A stretch of 64,000 nt of DNA. Origin: Bacteroidales bacterium (GTDB taxonomy: Bacteria; Bacteroidota; Bacteroidia; Bacteroidales; Paludibacteraceae). The stretch lies in contig SUXE01000003.1 of assembly GCA_015061115.1 (NCBI GenBank), forward strand, positions 1 to 64,000, given 5' to 3'. A program made the position numbers and the translations under genes. Of this stretch, positions 40,530 to 48,602 are shown one piece after another (positions within the stretch are counted from its first letter, which is position 1; each line of letters begins with the position of its first letter). Below the pieces are notes generated by a model. It was not told the origin of the DNA and searched no databases. It was given only the letters and a program-made list of their open reading frames with translations.

Positions 40530-43500
40530 TTATTTCAGGTATGTCACAGATTTACAATGATAAAAGACATCATATCCAAGTTTTATATTGTCTTTTGAAT
40601 TGTCAATTGTGACTTCAAGATTGTTACAATTATAAAAAGCGGAGCTTTCAATCTTGGTTACACTTTCTGGAATTGTAATGCTGGTCAGACTACTACATCC
40701 CTGAAAAGCATACCATCCAATGCTTGTTACTGTTTTAGGAATATTGATATTAGCTAGTTTGCTACATCCAGAAAAAGTAGTTTTTTCGATAATAGTAATA
40801 TTTTCAGGAATTTCAATGCCCGTCAAATTGCTACATTTTGAAAATGCATTAGGTTCAATGCTTGTTACACTTGAAGGAACTACAATATCCCCCTCTATTT
40901 TTTTTATGGCGAAAATTAATTTTGTCTTCTTTTTGTCATATAGTATTCCATCCTCAAACAAGTAGTTGGAGTTGTCTGTTGCTACATTTATGTTGGTCAA
41001 GTTAACGCAACCATCAAATGCATTAGCACCTATGTTTGTCACACCTTTTGGAATTTCTATGCTAGTCAAGTTTGTGTTAGCAAATGCGTAGGCACCTATG
41101 TTTGTCACATTTGATGGGATTTCAATGTTTGTTAATTTAGAACAGTAATAAAAAGCATTATCTCCTATGGTGGTTACACTTTCAGGAATTGTGACATTTG
41201 TACATTCTTCCGTATTTCCTATCCAACCGTAACATTTTGTTCCATTGTCGTATATTAACAACCTTGGCGAAAGATTGCAATAAGAAAAAGCTCTCTGTCC
41301 TATATAGGTTATCTTTTCTGGGATCTCAATGTCATATAAATCATGACAACCCTCAAAAGCCCAGTTACCGATACTAGCTAAATTTTCCGGAAGCTTTATC
41401 CTTGTCAAACTTCTGCAATCGGCAAAAGCTCCCTTTCCGATACTAATCACATTTTTAGGAATGATTATGTCGTTTAATTCGATACAACAACAAAATGCGG
41501 AGTCTTCGATAATAGTCACACTTTCGGGAATAACAATATTTTTTATGTTTTGACAACTGTCAAATGCAGCTTTCCCTATGCAAGTGATTCCTTCTGGGAT
41601 CTCAATGTGAGTCAAATATCTATTATCATAAAAAGCTTTATAACCAATACTCGTGACAGAATATATTTTGCCATCGATTTTAATCTTGGCAGGAATGGAG
41701 ATTATTGAATCAACATTTTCGTCATAATAATGATAATCGTAGTCTTTACCGTTTTTATTTATTACTTCTGCAGTGGAATCAGAAGTGATTCTGAATCTCA
41801 AAGGTGTGGCAGATGTGTCTATTGCGGTCTGATCATTTTCCTTTAGGAATGTGACAGATTTACATCCTTTGAAAGCTTCTTTGCCAATTCTTACATTATC
41901 TTCTGAGTTGTCAATTATGACGTCTAGATTTGTACACTCAAAAAATGCGTAAAATTTGATATTAGAGACTTTTTCAGGGATCTCTATATGTCTTAAATTA
42001 TAGCACCATTCAAATGTGCTATCACCGATACATGTGATGTTTTTTGGAATGTTAATGCTTTCCAAATTTTCACATTCACAGAATACGGCGTTTCCGATAC
42101 TGTCGAGGGATTCAGGGAGTTCTACCGTTCTTAGACTGTCACAAGCCATAAATGCTCCTCTCTTGATTACTTTTATGCTTTGTGGAATCTCTATTCTGAC
42201 CAATTTTCCACAATCCTTAAATGCATATTCTCCTATACTTGTGACATCATATACTTTGCCGTCAATTTTCACTTTTTCAGGAATAGTGATTGAACGGAAT
42301 CCAATGTAAGAGTCATATGAATCGCCTTTTATTACCTCAGCAGTGGAATCAGAAGTGATTCTGAATCTCAAAGGTGTGGCAGAAGTGTCTACTGCGGTCG
42401 AATCATTGTCCTTTAGGAATGTGACGGATTTACATCCCTCAAAAGCACCGCTTCCGACGCTCACACTGTCTCTTGTGTTGTCGATCACTACATCAAGGTT
42501 CTCACATAGATAGAAAGCGTAGATTCTGATGTCCGTCACACTTGATGGAAGCATTATGTTGGTCAAACCGACACATCCATGGAAGGCATAGTTGCCGAGT
42601 GTGGTCATGCTGTTCGGAATGTCTAAGCCAGTCAAACTGTTACACCAAGCAAAAGTGCTGTTGCCTATACTCTTTACATTCTTAGGAAGCTTAACATTAT
42701 TTAAACTATAACATCTGTGAAAAGCATAGTTCTCAATTGTAGTCACACCCTCAGGAATTTCCACATGGGCCAAATTGCTACAGTTGTTGAATAGTCCAAC
42801 TTCAAGAGTGGTGACTCTTGAAGGAATCTTGATACTTGTCAATCCGATACAACCGTTGAATGCATCCCATCCGATTTTAGTTATACTCTCTGGAAAATCT
42901 ACGCTGGTCAAAGTGGAGCAACCACGAAATGCGTTATCACCAATGCTAGTGACTGTATATGTTTTTCCGTCGATTTGTGTTTCTGTTGGAATCTTCAGCG
43001 CTCCTAATGAATCACTAGCATTGTAACCTGTCACCTCAACAGTAGAGTCTGTTGTAATCCTGAATATCAATGGAGATGAAGGAGGCACTATTGCGGATGA
43101 ATCTTTGTCCTTTAAGAATGTGACGGATATGCAACCCTCAAAAGCACCGCTTCCGACGCTCACACTGTCTCTTGTGTTGTCGATCACTACATCAAGGTTC
43201 TCACATAGATAGAAAGCGTAGATTCTGATGTCCGTCACACTTGATGGAAGCATTATGTTGGTCAAACCGACACATCCATGGAAGGCATAGTTGCCGAGTG
43301 TGGTCATGCTGTTCGGAATGTCTAAGCCAGTCAAACTGTTACACCAAGCAAAAGTGCTGTTGCCTATACTCTTTACATTCTTAGGAAGCTTAACATTATT
43401 TAAACTATAACATCTGTGAAAAGCATAGTTCTCAATTGTAGTCACACCCTCAGGAATTTCCACATGGGCCAAATTGCTACAGTTGTTGAATAGTCCAACT

Positions 43501-43949
43501 TCAAGAGTGGTGACTCTTGAAGGAATCTTGATACTTGTCAATCCGATACAACCGTTGAATGCATCCCATCCGATTTTAGTTATACTCTCTGGAAAATCTA
43601 CGCTGGTCAAAGTGGAGCAACCACGAAATGCGTTGTCACCAATGCCAGTGACCGTGTATGACTTTCCATCAATCTGTGCTTTTTTCGGGATGCTGAGGGC
43701 TCCTATATAGCTGGATGAATTGTAGCCTATAACCTCAGCTGTGGAATCAGATGTGCTCCTGAATATTAGTGGAGTAGAGGAAGTGTCTATCGCAGAGGAA
43801 TCATTACGGACGTAGAACACCTCTGACACATCTTTCACATTATACTTTACAATCTTGCCATCATTTAGCTTGACACACATGTCAGTGGTAGCTATCAGCG
43901 ACAGACAGAATGCGAATGCCGCTATAAAAAAGAATAGTAGTTTTTTCAT
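40530..43949 (-). CDS. Large BspA-like leucine-rich-repeat surface protein
   Basis: This 1139-aa exported protein has a signal peptide (LLFFFIAAFAFCLSLIA), a short N-terminal domain (CVKLNDGKIVKYNVKDV) and then four modules. Each module opens with a linker of the type TPLRFRITSDSTAEV...IDGKxYxVTSIG and continues with several 23-residue LRR_5 (Treponema pallidum/BspA) repeats such as IPEGVTTIENYAFHRCYSL. BspA-type proteins bind host or bacterial surfaces in oral species. There is no obvious membrane anchor or sorting tail at the C-terminus (ends YHCKSVTYLK). Residues about 105-271 and 338-504 are encoded by a perfect 500-bp DNA repeat. It follows the 156-aa gene by 12 bp. Confidence 0.9.
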   Translation of the reverse strand: MKKLLFFFIAAFAFCLSLIATTDMCVKLNDGKIVKYNVKDVSEVFYVRNDSSAIDTSSTPLIFRSTSDSTAEVIGYNSSSYIGALSIPKKAQIDGKSYTVTGIGDNAFRGCSTLTSVDFPESITKIGWDAFNGCIGLTSIKIPSRVTTLEVGLFNNCSNLAHVEIPEGVTTIENYAFHRCYSLNNVKLPKNVKSIGNSTFAWCNSLTGLDIPNSMTTLGNYAFHGCVGLTNIMLPSSVTDIRIYAFYLCENLDVVIDNTRDSVSVGSGAFEGCISVTFLKDKDSSAIVPPSSPLIFRITTDSTVEVTGYNASDSLGALKIPTETQIDGKTYTVTSIGDNAFRGCSTLTSVDFPESITKIGWDAFNGCIGLTSIKIPSRVTTLEVGLFNNCSNLAHVEIPEGVTTIENYAFHRCYSLNNVKLPKNVKSIGNSTFAWCNSLTGLDIPNSMTTLGNYAFHGCVGLTNIMLPSSVTDIRIYAFYLCENLDVVIDNTRDSVSVGSGAFEGCKSVTFLKDNDSTAVDTSATPLRFRITSDSTAEVIKGDSYDSYIGFRSITIPEKVKIDGKVYDVTSIGEYAFKDCGKLVRIEIPQSIKVIKRGAFMACDSLRTVELPESLDSIGNAVFCECENLESINIPKNITCIGDSTFEWCYNLRHIEIPEKVSNIKFYAFFECTNLDVIIDNSEDNVRIGKEAFKGCKSVTFLKENDQTAIDTSATPLRFRITSDSTAEVINKNGKDYDYHYYDENVDSIISIPAKIKIDGKIYSVTSIGYKAFYDNRYLTHIEIPEGITCIGKAAFDSCQNIKNIVIPESVTIIEDSAFCCCIELNDIIIPKNVISIGKGAFADCRSLTRIKLPENLASIGNWAFEGCHDLYDIEIPEKITYIGQRAFSYCNLSPRLLIYDNGTKCYGWIGNTEECTNVTIPESVTTIGDNAFYYCSKLTNIEIPSNVTNIGAYAFANTNLTSIEIPKGVTNIGANAFDGCVNLTNINVATDNSNYLFEDGILYDKKKTKLIFAIKKIEGDIVVPSSVTSIEPNAFSKCSNLTGIEIPENITIIEKTTFSGCSKLANINIPKTVTSIGWYAFQGCSSLTSITIPESVTKIESSAFYNCNNLEVTIDNSKDNIKLGYDVFYHCKSVTYLK
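42436..42935. repeat. 500-bp perfect direct repeat, copy A
   Basis: Identical by eye to 43135-43634 over 500 bases. The offset is 699 bp, which is 233 codons, so unequal exchange would keep the reading frame. The divergence begins exactly at each end (T versus A on the left, A versus G on the right). Confidence 0.85.
43135..43634. repeat. 500-bp perfect direct repeat, copy B
   Basis: Partner of 42436-42935 within the same LRR gene. It is nearer the 5' end of the gene and encodes residues about 105-271. Confidence 0.85.
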
Positions 43950-43961
43950 AATCTCTCAAAT

Positions 43962-44432
43962 TTAATGTTTACGCATGATTTTGAATGACTGTTTGCCAAC
44001 GGATAGCACGTAGACTCCTGCCTTGTTTGGCATTCTGACTGTGGATTTCCCGTCAACATCAGTTTGGGTTTGTGATACCACGACACCGTTTACTGCGGTA
44101 ATGGCGATGATGGAGTTGGGTAGTGCGTTCTGCACTCCGATAGTCTCGTCGTCTACCCATATGATTCTCAAATCATTTGCAGAAAGAGCGTCGACACCCG
44201 ATTCGTCCATCTCGGTGAAGTGGTAGTTCTTAACGTCCTCAAAAGAGTAGGTGGTTTTTGCATCATTGTTGACCACAAGGCTTTCGCTTTGGTATGTGAT
44301 GACGGGATTGTCCGCCAACAAGAACGAGATCATGGATCCGTTCTTCATCTCGATTGTCATATACCTGACTTCGGCGTAAGCACCAAATGCCAGACCAATC
44401 AAGAAGAGGGAAGTGAATAATCGTTTAATCAT
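43962..44432 (-). CDS. Small secreted protein, module partner of LRR protein 1
   Basis: This 156-aa protein has a signal peptide (MIKRLFTSLFLIGLAFGAYA), an N-terminal domain YMTIEMKNGSMISFLLADNP with similarity to the first domain of the LRR proteins (short strand, N-G, strand, turn, V), and a C-terminal part that resembles a type IX sorting domain (GVVVSQTQTDVDGKS then NKAGVYVLSVGKQSFKIMRK). No separate cargo domain lies between them. It precedes the LRR gene by 12 bp, so it is probably co-transcribed. A close paralogue is at 46554-47024. The function is unknown. Confidence 0.8.
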   Translation of the reverse strand: MIKRLFTSLFLIGLAFGAYAEVRYMTIEMKNGSMISFLLADNPVITYQSESLVVNNDAKTTYSFEDVKNYHFTEMDESGVDALSANDLRIIWVDDETIGVQNALPNSIIAITAVNGVVVSQTQTDVDGKSTVRMPNKAGVYVLSVGKQSFKIMRKH

Positions 44433-44602
44433 AAATATAGGTTTTTAGTTTAGTCTGATAATTAATTAAATCCTTCATTTCATTCGGCAGATATAATCAA
44501 GGTCGAGTGAAAAATACCATAGTGGTTCGTGACGATGGCTTTGCTAAAATAAGCAATAAAATTAGAAAATCAAAAAATATATGAAAAAAAATAATTCGGT
44601 TG

Positions 44603-44716
44603 TGGCTTATGTCGCCGTCGGCGACACATCGGCACTGCAGACCGTATCCGATTCTTGCGAAGCAAGTGTCGGGAAAGCGTGTCGACGGGAAGCACCAACG
44701 GTGCGTGTCGGAGTCT
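44603..44716. repeat. GC-rich palindromic repeat, copy 1
   Basis: Contains GTCGCCGTCGGCGAC, CACATCGGCACTGC, ACCGTATCCGATTCTTGCGA (with the small CTTGCGAAGCAAG palindrome) and a CGTGTCGACGG stretch. A second copy is at 47180-47272, in the same place relative to the paralogous module. Confidence 0.75.
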
Positions 44717-44728
44717 TGCTCAAACAAA

Positions 44729-44756
44729 AAAGGGATGAACCGTCGTCCATCCCTTT
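44729..44756 (-). terminator. Terminator of the second BspA-like gene
   Basis: AAAGGGATG pairs with CATCCCTTT. An A-run on the left supplies the T-run in the minus-strand transcript. It duplicates the hairpin at 40479-40504. Confidence 0.8.
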
Positions 44757-44778
44757 CATCTATTCGATCGCTATCAAT

Positions 44779-46518
44779 TTAATTTTTTTCTTTTAACCAT
44801 ATGACAGATTTGCAACCGTCCAATGCTCCAGGTTTTACCCTCACATTGCTTTTTGAATTGTCAATCGTAACATTGAGATTTGTACAATTATAAAAAGCAT
44901 AATAATCTATGTCGGTGACACTATTAGGAATATCGATGCTAGTCAGACCGCTACAGCTATAAAAAGATCTAGAACCGATAGAAGTAACGCTATTAGGAAT
45001 ATCGATGCTGGTCAGACCGCTACAGCCATAAAAAGCATAATCACCAATAGAAGTGACACCATCAGGAATGTTGACGCTAGTTAGATCGCTACAACCATAA
45101 AAAGCATAACGACCGATAGACGTGACACTATTAGAAATACCGATGCTAGTCAGACCGCCACAACCGTAAAAAGCCGAAGAACCGATAGAAGTAACGCTAT
45201 TAGGAATATCGATGCTTGTCAGATCGCTACAACCATAAAAAGCATAATCACCAATAGAAGTGACACCATCAGGAATGCTGACGCTTGTCAAACCGCTACA
45301 ACCATAAAAAGCATGATCACCTATTCTTTTGACTTCCGATGGAATAACGACATTAATGCAAGAATCTTTACTTCCTATCCAACCATAGCATTTAGTTCCG
45401 TTATCATATACTAATAGTTTTGGATCTAACTTGTTACAATCATAAAAAGCTCCAGAACCGATTGACGTGACACTATTAGGGAGATTGATGCTGGTCAGAC
45501 CGCTACAACCGTCAAAAGCCGAAGAGCCGATAGACGTGACACTTTCAGGAATATCAATGCTTGTTAGACCGCTACAGCCATAAAAAGCATAATCGCTGAT
45601 AGACGTGACACTATTAGGAATATCGATGCTAGTCAGACCGCTACAATCAGAAAAAGCCGAAGAACCGATAGAAGTAACACTATTAGGAATATCAATGCTA
45701 GTCAGACCGCTACAGCCATAAAAAGCTCCAGAACCGATAGAAGTAACGCTATTAGGAATATTGATGTTAGTCAGACCGCCACAGCCAGAAAAAGCTCCAG
45801 AACCGATAGAAGTAACGCTATTAGGAATATTGATGTTAGTCAGACCGCTACAACCGTCAAAAGCCGAAGAACCGATAGACGTGACACCATCAGGGATGCT
45901 GATGCTTGTCAAATTACTACAGTATTCAAAAGCGAGGTTTCCTATTTCTTTTACACCATCAGGGATTTCGACAGCAGTACATTTCTCATTATCTCCTATC
46001 CAGCCATAGCATTTAGTGCCATTGTCATATATTAATAGACCTGGTTCTAAACTTTTACATCCAGAAAAAGCATAGTACGCGATGCTGTTAACACTAGTGG
46101 GAATGTTGATTTTTGTTATTTTTTCACAATCAACAAAAGAGCTGTCTTCTATAGTGGTTATACTAGAAGGAATCTCTATATTGGTAATAGACAAACCCAT
46201 AAATGCGTATTGTCCGATAGAAGTGACATCATATACCTTGCCATCAATTCGTACTTTGGCTGGAATTGTGACAGAACTTAACTCAGAATATGAATCGTCT
46301 CTGATAACCTCTACGGTGTTTTCTGATAGGATTTTGAATTTCAAAGGTGTATCGGATTCATCCACCACAGGAATGTTTTCACAGATGGTGATATCCTTAA
46401 TATCTTCAAGATCAAAACTTACGGTCTCGCCATTTTTCAGGTTGACGCACATGTTTTTTGCAAACGTAGGCAGACATAGTGCGAATGACAGAACTAGCAG
46501 AAGTAGTCTTTTTTTCAT
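44779..46518 (-). CDS. BspA-like leucine-rich-repeat surface protein 2
   Basis: This 579-aa exported protein has a signal peptide (LLLLVLSFALCLPTFA), the N-terminal domain CVNLKNGETVSFDLEDIKDI, one linker (TPLKFKILSENTVEV...IDGKVYDVTSIG) and about 18 LRR_5 repeats of 23 residues. Many are almost identical (GCSGLTSIDIPNSVTSIGSS). The DNA of the repeats is a set of 69-bp tandem copies with few changes. The C-terminus (NVRVKPGALDGCKSVIWLKE) matches those of the other two LRR proteins, so this ending is a family cap rather than a truncation. It lies 35 bp after its 156-aa partner gene. Confidence 0.9.
   Translation of the reverse strand: MKKRLLLLVLSFALCLPTFAKNMCVNLKNGETVSFDLEDIKDITICENIPVVDESDTPLKFKILSENTVEVIRDDSYSELSSVTIPAKVRIDGKVYDVTSIGQYAFMGLSITNIEIPSSITTIEDSSFVDCEKITKINIPTSVNSIAYYAFSGCKSLEPGLLIYDNGTKCYGWIGDNEKCTAVEIPDGVKEIGNLAFEYCSNLTSISIPDGVTSIGSSAFDGCSGLTNINIPNSVTSIGSGAFSGCGGLTNINIPNSVTSIGSGAFYGCSGLTSIDIPNSVTSIGSSAFSDCSGLTSIDIPNSVTSISDYAFYGCSGLTSIDIPESVTSIGSSAFDGCSGLTSINLPNSVTSIGSGAFYDCNKLDPKLLVYDNGTKCYGWIGSKDSCINVVIPSEVKRIGDHAFYGCSGLTSVSIPDGVTSIGDYAFYGCSDLTSIDIPNSVTSIGSSAFYGCGGLTSIGISNSVTSIGRYAFYGCSDLTSVNIPDGVTSIGDYAFYGCSGLTSIDIPNSVTSIGSRSFYSCSGLTSIDIPNSVTDIDYYAFYNCTNLNVTIDNSKSNVRVKPGALDGCKSVIWLKEKN
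44850..46200. repeat. 69-bp tandem LRR repeats at DNA level
   Basis: Repeated blocks with near-identical wording (CCGATAGAAGTAACGCTATT, GGAATATCGATGCT, CAGACCGCTACA) recur every 69 bp through most of the second LRR gene, with two interruptions for TKCYGWIG insertions near 45390 and 46010. Bounds are approximate. Confidence 0.75.
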
Positions 46519-46553
46519 TTTTTATTAAATTGGAATAATTAATGTTTGATCAC

Positions 46554-47024
46554 TTATTTTTTGCGTATGATCTTAAATGACTGTTTTCCTACAGTTATCA
46601 CGTAAACTCCAGCCTTGTTTGGTATTTTGACTTTGGCTTTCCCTTCCGCATCAGTTTTTGTTTCTGATGCGACAACGCCGTTTATAGCAGTAATTGCGAT
46701 GATGGCGTTTGATTGTGCGTTCTGTACTTCGATAGTCTCGTCGTCTACCCAGACAATTCTCAATTCATTTGCAGAAAGATCGTCGACACCTGATTCGTCC
46801 GACTCGGTGAAGTGGTAGTTTTTAACAGCCTCGAAAGAGTAGGTCGTTTTCTCATTGTTGTTGACCACAAGATTTTCGCTTTTGTATGTGATGACTGGAT
46901 TGTCTGCCAACAGGAACGAAATCAAAGATCCGTTAGTCATTTCGATTGTCATATATTTGGCTTCAGCGTACGCACCTAATGCCAAACAGATCAAAGATAA
47001 GGTAGTAAAAAATCGTTTTATCAT
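46554..47024 (-). CDS. Small secreted protein, module partner of LRR protein 2
   Basis: This 156-aa protein is a close paralogue of the one at 43962-44432 and has the same plan: signal peptide (MIKRFFTTLSLICLALGAYA), YMTIEMTNGSLISFLLADNP domain, SGVDDLSANELRIVWVDDET and a C-terminal sorting-like part (NKAGVYVITVGKQSFKIIRK). The two proteins match at roughly three quarters of positions by eye. The start at 47024 aligns with the paralogue; the frame is open to 47060 but those residues precede the signal peptide. Confidence 0.8.
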   Translation of the reverse strand: MIKRFFTTLSLICLALGAYAEAKYMTIEMTNGSLISFLLADNPVITYKSENLVVNNNEKTTYSFEAVKNYHFTESDESGVDDLSANELRIVWVDDETIEVQNAQSNAIIAITAINGVVASETKTDAEGKAKVKIPNKAGVYVITVGKQSFKIIRKK

Positions 47025-47179
47025 AAATTTTTTATTTAGTTCTATGAAAAGTTTTTTCATTCGGCAGATAAAAAAGGTTGAGTGAAATATGTAATTATCG
47101 CTTTATTGTTAAAATTGTGCTAAATTAAGCAAGAAAATTAGCATGTCAAAAATATATGAATAAAAAATGATTTTGTTCT

Positions 47180-47272
47180 GGCTTATGTCGTCAGCGGCGA
47201 CACATCGGCACTGCCGACCGTATCCGATTCTTGCGAAGCAAGTGTCGGGAATGCGTGTCGACGGTGCGTGTC
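47180..47272. repeat. GC-rich palindromic repeat, copy 2
   Basis: Matches 44603-44716 (GGCGACACATCGGCACTGC, CGTATCCGATTCTTGCGAAG, GCGTGTCGACGG) but lacks a short internal stretch present in copy 1. Confidence 0.75.
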
Positions 47273-47292
47273 AGATACCTATGTCGACAAAA

Positions 47293-47318
47293 AAAGGCAG
47301 ACTCTAAAGCCTGCCTTT
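47293..47318 (-). terminator. fabF operon terminator
   Basis: AAAGGCAG pairs with CTGCCTTT across a 10-base loop. An A-run on the left acts as the T-run. It begins 24 bp after the fabF stop. Confidence 0.85.
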
Positions 47319-47341
47319 ATCAAGTATCTTTTAAGAGATGA

Positions 47342-48583
47342 TTACATCTTTCTCAAAGCTACGCAACCGTTGTGTCCACCGAATCCCAATGATGTTGAGA
47401 ATGCGATGTTGACGTCTGCTTTTACAGCTACGTTTGGAGTGTAGTTAAGATCACACTCTGGATCAGCCTCCTTAAGGTTGATTGTTGGAGGGATGATTCC
47501 GTTCTTCAATGTAAGTGCAGAAACGATCAACTCCAATGCTCCAGCTGCTCCCAAGCAGTGTCCCATCATCGACTTGCTAGATGAGATGTGTGCCTTGCGT
47601 GCTGCCTCCTCACCTAACGCAAGCTTGAATGCTGCAGTCTCACCCTTATCGTTAAGAGGTGTTCCTGTACCGTGTGCGTTGATGTATAGAAGATCCTTTG
47701 AAGCGTCGAAATTAGACTCCTCAAGAGCCAACTTGATTGCCTTGCTTGCTGGCACTCCGTCTGGTTTTGGAGCTGTGTAGTGGTATGCGTCACAAGTGTT
47801 ACCGTAACCAGTCACCTCAGCATAGATCTTAGCGCCACGTGCTTTTGCGTGCTCATACTCCTCAAGAACAAGAATACCACATCCTTCACCCATCACGAAT
47901 CCTGCACGACGCTTGTCGAATGGAAGTGATGCCTCGTTAGGATCAGTAGCCTTTGAAAGAGCTTTTGAGTTAGCAAAGCCACCGATTGCAAGTGGGTTGA
48001 CAGCTGCCTCACTACCTCCTGCCACGATAGCGTCTGCATAACCGTGCTTGATAGCGTGGAATGCCTCACCTACTGCGTGAGTAGATGTTGCACATGCTGT
48101 TACAACGGGAATACATGGTCCCTCAAGGTGATGCGCGATAGCAACCTGACCTGATGCCATGTTAGCAATCAACATAGGGATGAATAGAGGGGAAATACGG
48201 TTCATTCCCTCATTGATTAGTTTCTCACATTCTGTTGTGAAGACGTGCATACCACCGATACCTGAACCGATGTATGTACCGAATCTGTCGGCTGCGATGT
48301 TCTCGCCGCTCTTCAATCCTGAATCTTCGATAGCCTGGTTGGCTGCGGCAAGAGCGAACTGTGCGAAACGGTCAGACTTGCGGGCCATACCCTTGTCTAC
48401 ACCGAAATCCTCTGCCTTGAAATCTTTTACCTCAGCGGCAAGTTTTACGGGATGATCTCCTGTCTCGTATTGAGTGATTGCACCGATTCCGCAAACACCT
48501 TTAACTAGACTATCCCAATATGCGTCAATATTGTTACCGATAGGCGAAATCACGCCCATACCTGTAATTACGACTCTTTTCAT
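47342..48583 (-). CDS. fabF: 3-oxoacyl-ACP synthase II (FabF)
   Basis: This 413-aa condensing enzyme elongates acyl-ACP with malonyl-ACP in fatty acid synthesis. It begins MKRVVITGMGVISPIGNN, as family members do. The Cys-His-His catalytic triad is present: Cys in VVTACATSTHAVGEA, His in NAHGTGTPLNDKGE, His in SKSMMGHCLGAAGALE. The Lys in that last block (KSMMGH) is also conserved. The frame runs on to 48664 but that extension overlaps the fabK stop region and adds nothing typical. It lies 19 bp after fabK and completes a fabH-fabK-fabF set. Confidence 0.96.
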   Translation of the reverse strand: MKRVVITGMGVISPIGNNIDAYWDSLVKGVCGIGAITQYETGDHPVKLAAEVKDFKAEDFGVDKGMARKSDRFAQFALAAANQAIEDSGLKSGENIAADRFGTYIGSGIGGMHVFTTECEKLINEGMNRISPLFIPMLIANMASGQVAIAHHLEGPCIPVVTACATSTHAVGEAFHAIKHGYADAIVAGGSEAAVNPLAIGGFANSKALSKATDPNEASLPFDKRRAGFVMGEGCGILVLEEYEHAKARGAKIYAEVTGYGNTCDAYHYTAPKPDGVPASKAIKLALEESNFDASKDLLYINAHGTGTPLNDKGETAAFKLALGEEAARKAHISSSKSMMGHCLGAAGALELIVSALTLKNGIIPPTINLKEADPECDLNYTPNVAVKADVNIAFSTSLGFGGHNGCVALRKM

Positions 48584-48602
48584 TTCAATTCTGGTTTTAT
48601 AA

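Larger units (their letters stand above)
44433..44778. other. 346-bp inter-module region
   Basis: It contains the promoter region of the upstream small gene (shared motif TATCTGCCGAATGAA on the minus strand, as at 47042-47072), a GC-rich palindromic repeat (44603-44716) and the terminator of the second LRR gene. No gene is convincing; a short plus-strand frame here consists of repeat sequence. Confidence 0.65.
47025..47341. other. 317-bp gap between fabF and the LRR module
   Basis: It contains the promoter region of the second small gene (minus strand, TATCTGCCGAATGAA), the second copy of the GC-rich repeat (47180-47272) and the fabF terminator (47293-47318). No gene is seen. Confidence 0.65.

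Noticed and set aside
44581..44796. Plus-strand frames across the GC-rich palindromic repeat
   Set aside because: Both overlapping frames consist of the repeat copied at 47180 and the LRR terminator hairpin, so they are not genes.
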